A DNA stretch of 64,000 bases from Tritrichomonas musculus (Eukaryota; Parabasalia; Tritrichomonadida; Tritrichomonadidae): contig JAPFFF010000005.1 of NCBI GenBank assembly GCA_039105265.1, positions 4,511,501-4,575,500 on the forward strand. Direction: 5' to 3'. Both the position numbers and the translations under genes were made by a program. Shown one piece after another: positions 62,486 through 64,000 of this stretch; position 1 is the first letter of the stretch; every line of letters begins with the position of its first letter. The notes beneath the pieces are model-generated. The model searched no databases. It had not been told where the DNA came from and saw only the letters and a program-made list of their open reading frames with translations.

Positions 62486-64000
62486 TTATTTATTAATTTT
62501 GAGAAGTCTTTGAGGTAATCGTTCTTGGGAATTGTTCTTTTTGAACGGAGGCTTTTCTCTAAATATTAATGAACCGACATCTGTATTCACAGCTGGATTT
62601 GCATTGCTGGTTAAATAATTTTTGATCCGAATCTTTCTCTTTCTCTTTTCTTTTATTTCTTCTTCTTCCTCCTCAGATGAAGATTGGGAATTTTGCATAA
62701 CTATTTTTTGTGCTTCCTTGACCACAGGACGAATATTTCCTTGCTGATATTCATGCAGTAATATGAGCTTCTTCTTGATAGAGTCACATTGTTTCTTAAC
62801 ATCATCTGGGACAGGACAAGGTCTTCTCCAATCTGCAGCATGACGAACTAAATCTGTCACTATTTGTCCAGCTCCTTCAAAAATCCCAGTTAAATTATTT
62901 ATCCAGTCTTGGAGGTAGATATCTCCTTTCAAGGTCCAAAAATTCCTGTCCATGGCTCTCATCTTCTTTTGTCCTTTATAATAGGCCTGTAGTAAATCCT
63001 TCCATGCTGTCCGAGTAAATGTTGACCCAATCCTGACGGGATGGTCTGACTGGATGCTTTCGTCCTTTGAATAACCCAACCAAGCTAAGTCTAATGGGGA
63101 AAAAGGTTCAAAAACTACAGGGTCTATGGTCTGGTCGTCCTTAAGAACTTCCCTGTGAAAGACGATATGGTAGTGGATAATGAACAAAAAGGCCTGGAAC
63201 ATATCCCATCTTCCATTATTAGAGTTCAAAAATTTCTCTAATCTTTCCTCGTTGCCAGGTTGAAAAAGACGAAGCCTGTTATCACATTGAGCATTATCTA
63301 GAGTCAAGAGTCCAGGGTAAAGTCTCATAAGATGATCCCAAGGAGCCCAAATATCAAAGTTTGGTTTCGGAATTTTCTCATCGTCAGGGACAACATAATA
63401 TCGAGAAAATTTTTGGATAATTTCATTCGGAGTTGGAACATTTCCAGTTTTTTCTGCTTCTTTCTCTTGGAGTTCATGGATGACCTGGGACATAGTGTTT
63501 GCTACATCTTGAGAGATGATATTTACAGCATCATTTAAAATTTTATCGTCTTCGTCATTCTTTTGGACTTCTTGGATGACATTCTCTGAGAGTTCATTAA
63601 CTTCATTCTGGATCAGATCGGGCAATTTTTTTGTAATTTCTTGGCTGACTGCTGCTACTGCTGGTTCCATTTCCTCAACATCAGAATCAGATGGAAGATG
63701 CTGTGATGGCTGAGAACTTTTTTGTTTCTGCTGATCTGGGACTTTCATTAAAGCATCAAGAAATGGATCTCCATCTTGATCATTTTCTAGATGATTAGAT
63801 TCATCATCTTCTGGATTGTCATAATAAACAGGGGAAGCATGGATTTCTGGAGCTTTCTTAGGTTGAGTAAAATCCTCGAGATGTTCCATAGGATCTTGTT
63901 CTTGATCTTGATCTTGATCATTAGATGTTGCTGATGGAGCAGGAACGCTGATATGGGTACCGGATCGAGCTGATGGAGCTGGTGTTGATGCTGGGTCTAT
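62486..64000 (-). CDS. Large hypothetical protein of element A (partial, N-terminus outside the window)
   Basis: The frame is open to the window end, 37 codons beyond the internal ATG at 63889, so at least 504 residues are present. The N-terminal visible part is Pro/Ser/Asp/Gln-rich and disordered. A helical acidic region follows (residues with VIQEVQKNDEDDKIL), then a folded domain of about 250 residues rich in Trp/Phe (FDIWAPWDHLMRLYPGLL; FLFIIHYHIVFHREVL). It ends in a basic tail. No known family. Size and composition fit a structural or regulatory protein of the element. Confidence 0.5.
   Translation of the reverse strand: MDPASTPAPSARSGTHISVPAPSATSNDQDQDQEQDPMEHLEDFTQPKKAPEIHASPVYYDNPEDDESNHLENDQDGDPFLDALMKVPDQQKQKSSQPSQHLPSDSDVEEMEPAVAAVSQEITKKLPDLIQNEVNELSENVIQEVQKNDEDDKILNDAVNIISQDVANTMSQVIHELQEKEAEKTGNVPTPNEIIQKFSRYYVVPDDEKIPKPNFDIWAPWDHLMRLYPGLLTLDNAQCDNRLRLFQPGNEERLEKFLNSNNGRWDMFQAFLFIIHYHIVFHREVLKDDQTIDPVVFEPFSPLDLAWLGYSKDESIQSDHPVRIGSTFTRTAWKDLLQAYYKGQKKMRAMDRNFWTLKGDIYLQDWINNLTGIFEGAGQIVTDLVRHAADWRRPCPVPDDVKKQCDSIKKKLILLHEYQQGNIRPVVKEAQKIVMQNSQSSSEEEEEEIKEKRKRKIRIKNYLTSNANPAVNTDVGSLIFREKPPFKKNNSQERLPQRLLKINK

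Larger units (their letters stand above)
25151..64000. mobile_element. Polinton/Maverick-like element A (large; left edge incomplete; continues past the window)
   Basis: Contiguous genes for a protein-primed family B polymerase, rve integrase, primase-SF3 helicase and many small proteins mark this as Polinton/Maverick kin. At least 26 kb belongs to A once the nested element B (48,561-61,178) is subtracted. Most genes are open, so it is fairly young, but older than B. No terminal inverted repeat is visible at the left and the first gene there has no start codon, so that edge looks incomplete; the right end lies outside. No major capsid or packaging ATPase gene is recognisable in the visible part. 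A repeated upstream motif (CTTGACG...ACAAAAA) unites its genes. Confidence 0.75.

Noticed and set aside
1-64000. tRNA, rRNA or other structured RNA genes
   Set aside because: None of the AT-rich spacers shows a convincing cloverleaf or conserved rRNA/snRNA block by eye; a covariance-model search would be needed to be sure.

Overview
The window looks like the nuclear genome of a trichomonad (Parabasalia), more likely a Tritrichomonas-type genome than Trichomonas vaginalis, although the sequence alone does not fix the species. The reasons are: very AT-rich, closely packed, almost intronless genes; TCA-pyrimidine initiator motifs a few bases before start codons; ankyrin, armadillo and leucine-rich-repeat genes; an apparent 25-nt intron; and a heavy load of Polinton/Maverick-like elements and DNA transposons.

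Region 1 (1-9.1 kb) is host DNA: the N-terminus of a Prp43-like DEAH helicase, a 3-ketoacyl-CoA-reductase-like SDR, a coiled-coil/SH3 protein, a fused RmlC/RmlD-type (NRS/ER-like) nucleotide-sugar enzyme, an ankyrin protein with a 25-nt intron, an armadillo-like protein and an LRR protein. Region 2 (9.1-18.4 kb) is repeat-rich: two foldback/MITE-like elements, a decayed island with unusual TCG/CGA-rich codons, a 3.4-kb Kolobok-like transposon with an open transposase gene flanked by TTAA, and a pogo-type transposase fossil. Region 3 (18.5-25.0 kb) is host DNA again: a TSNAXIP1-like coiled-coil gene and a 1540-residue Gln/Asn-rich C2H2 zinc-finger gene with internal minisatellites and a large hairpin at its 3' end.

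Region 4 (about 25.15 kb to the window end) is a large Polinton/Maverick-like element, called A here. It carries a protein-primed family B DNA polymerase, an rve integrase, a primase-superfamily 3 helicase, a Ser/Thr kinase, a Ser-rich type I membrane protein, a large alpha-helical repeat protein, about a dozen small coiled-coil genes and a family of at least five small beta-type paralogues. Many of its genes share an upstream motif (CTTGACG...ACAAAAA). It looks incomplete at its left edge and runs off the right edge.

Nested in A at 48,561-61,178 is a second, compact Polinton (B, 12.6 kb). It has identical 169-bp terminal inverted repeats and a short target duplication, and it carries polymerase, integrase, an A32-type packaging ATPase and candidate virion genes. 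It looks whole and recently inserted. A and B share polymerase, integrase, a small basic protein divergent from the integrase, and MAFG-type amphipathic small proteins, so they are distant relatives rather than copies. The most novel material is the accessory content and shared promoter system of element A.
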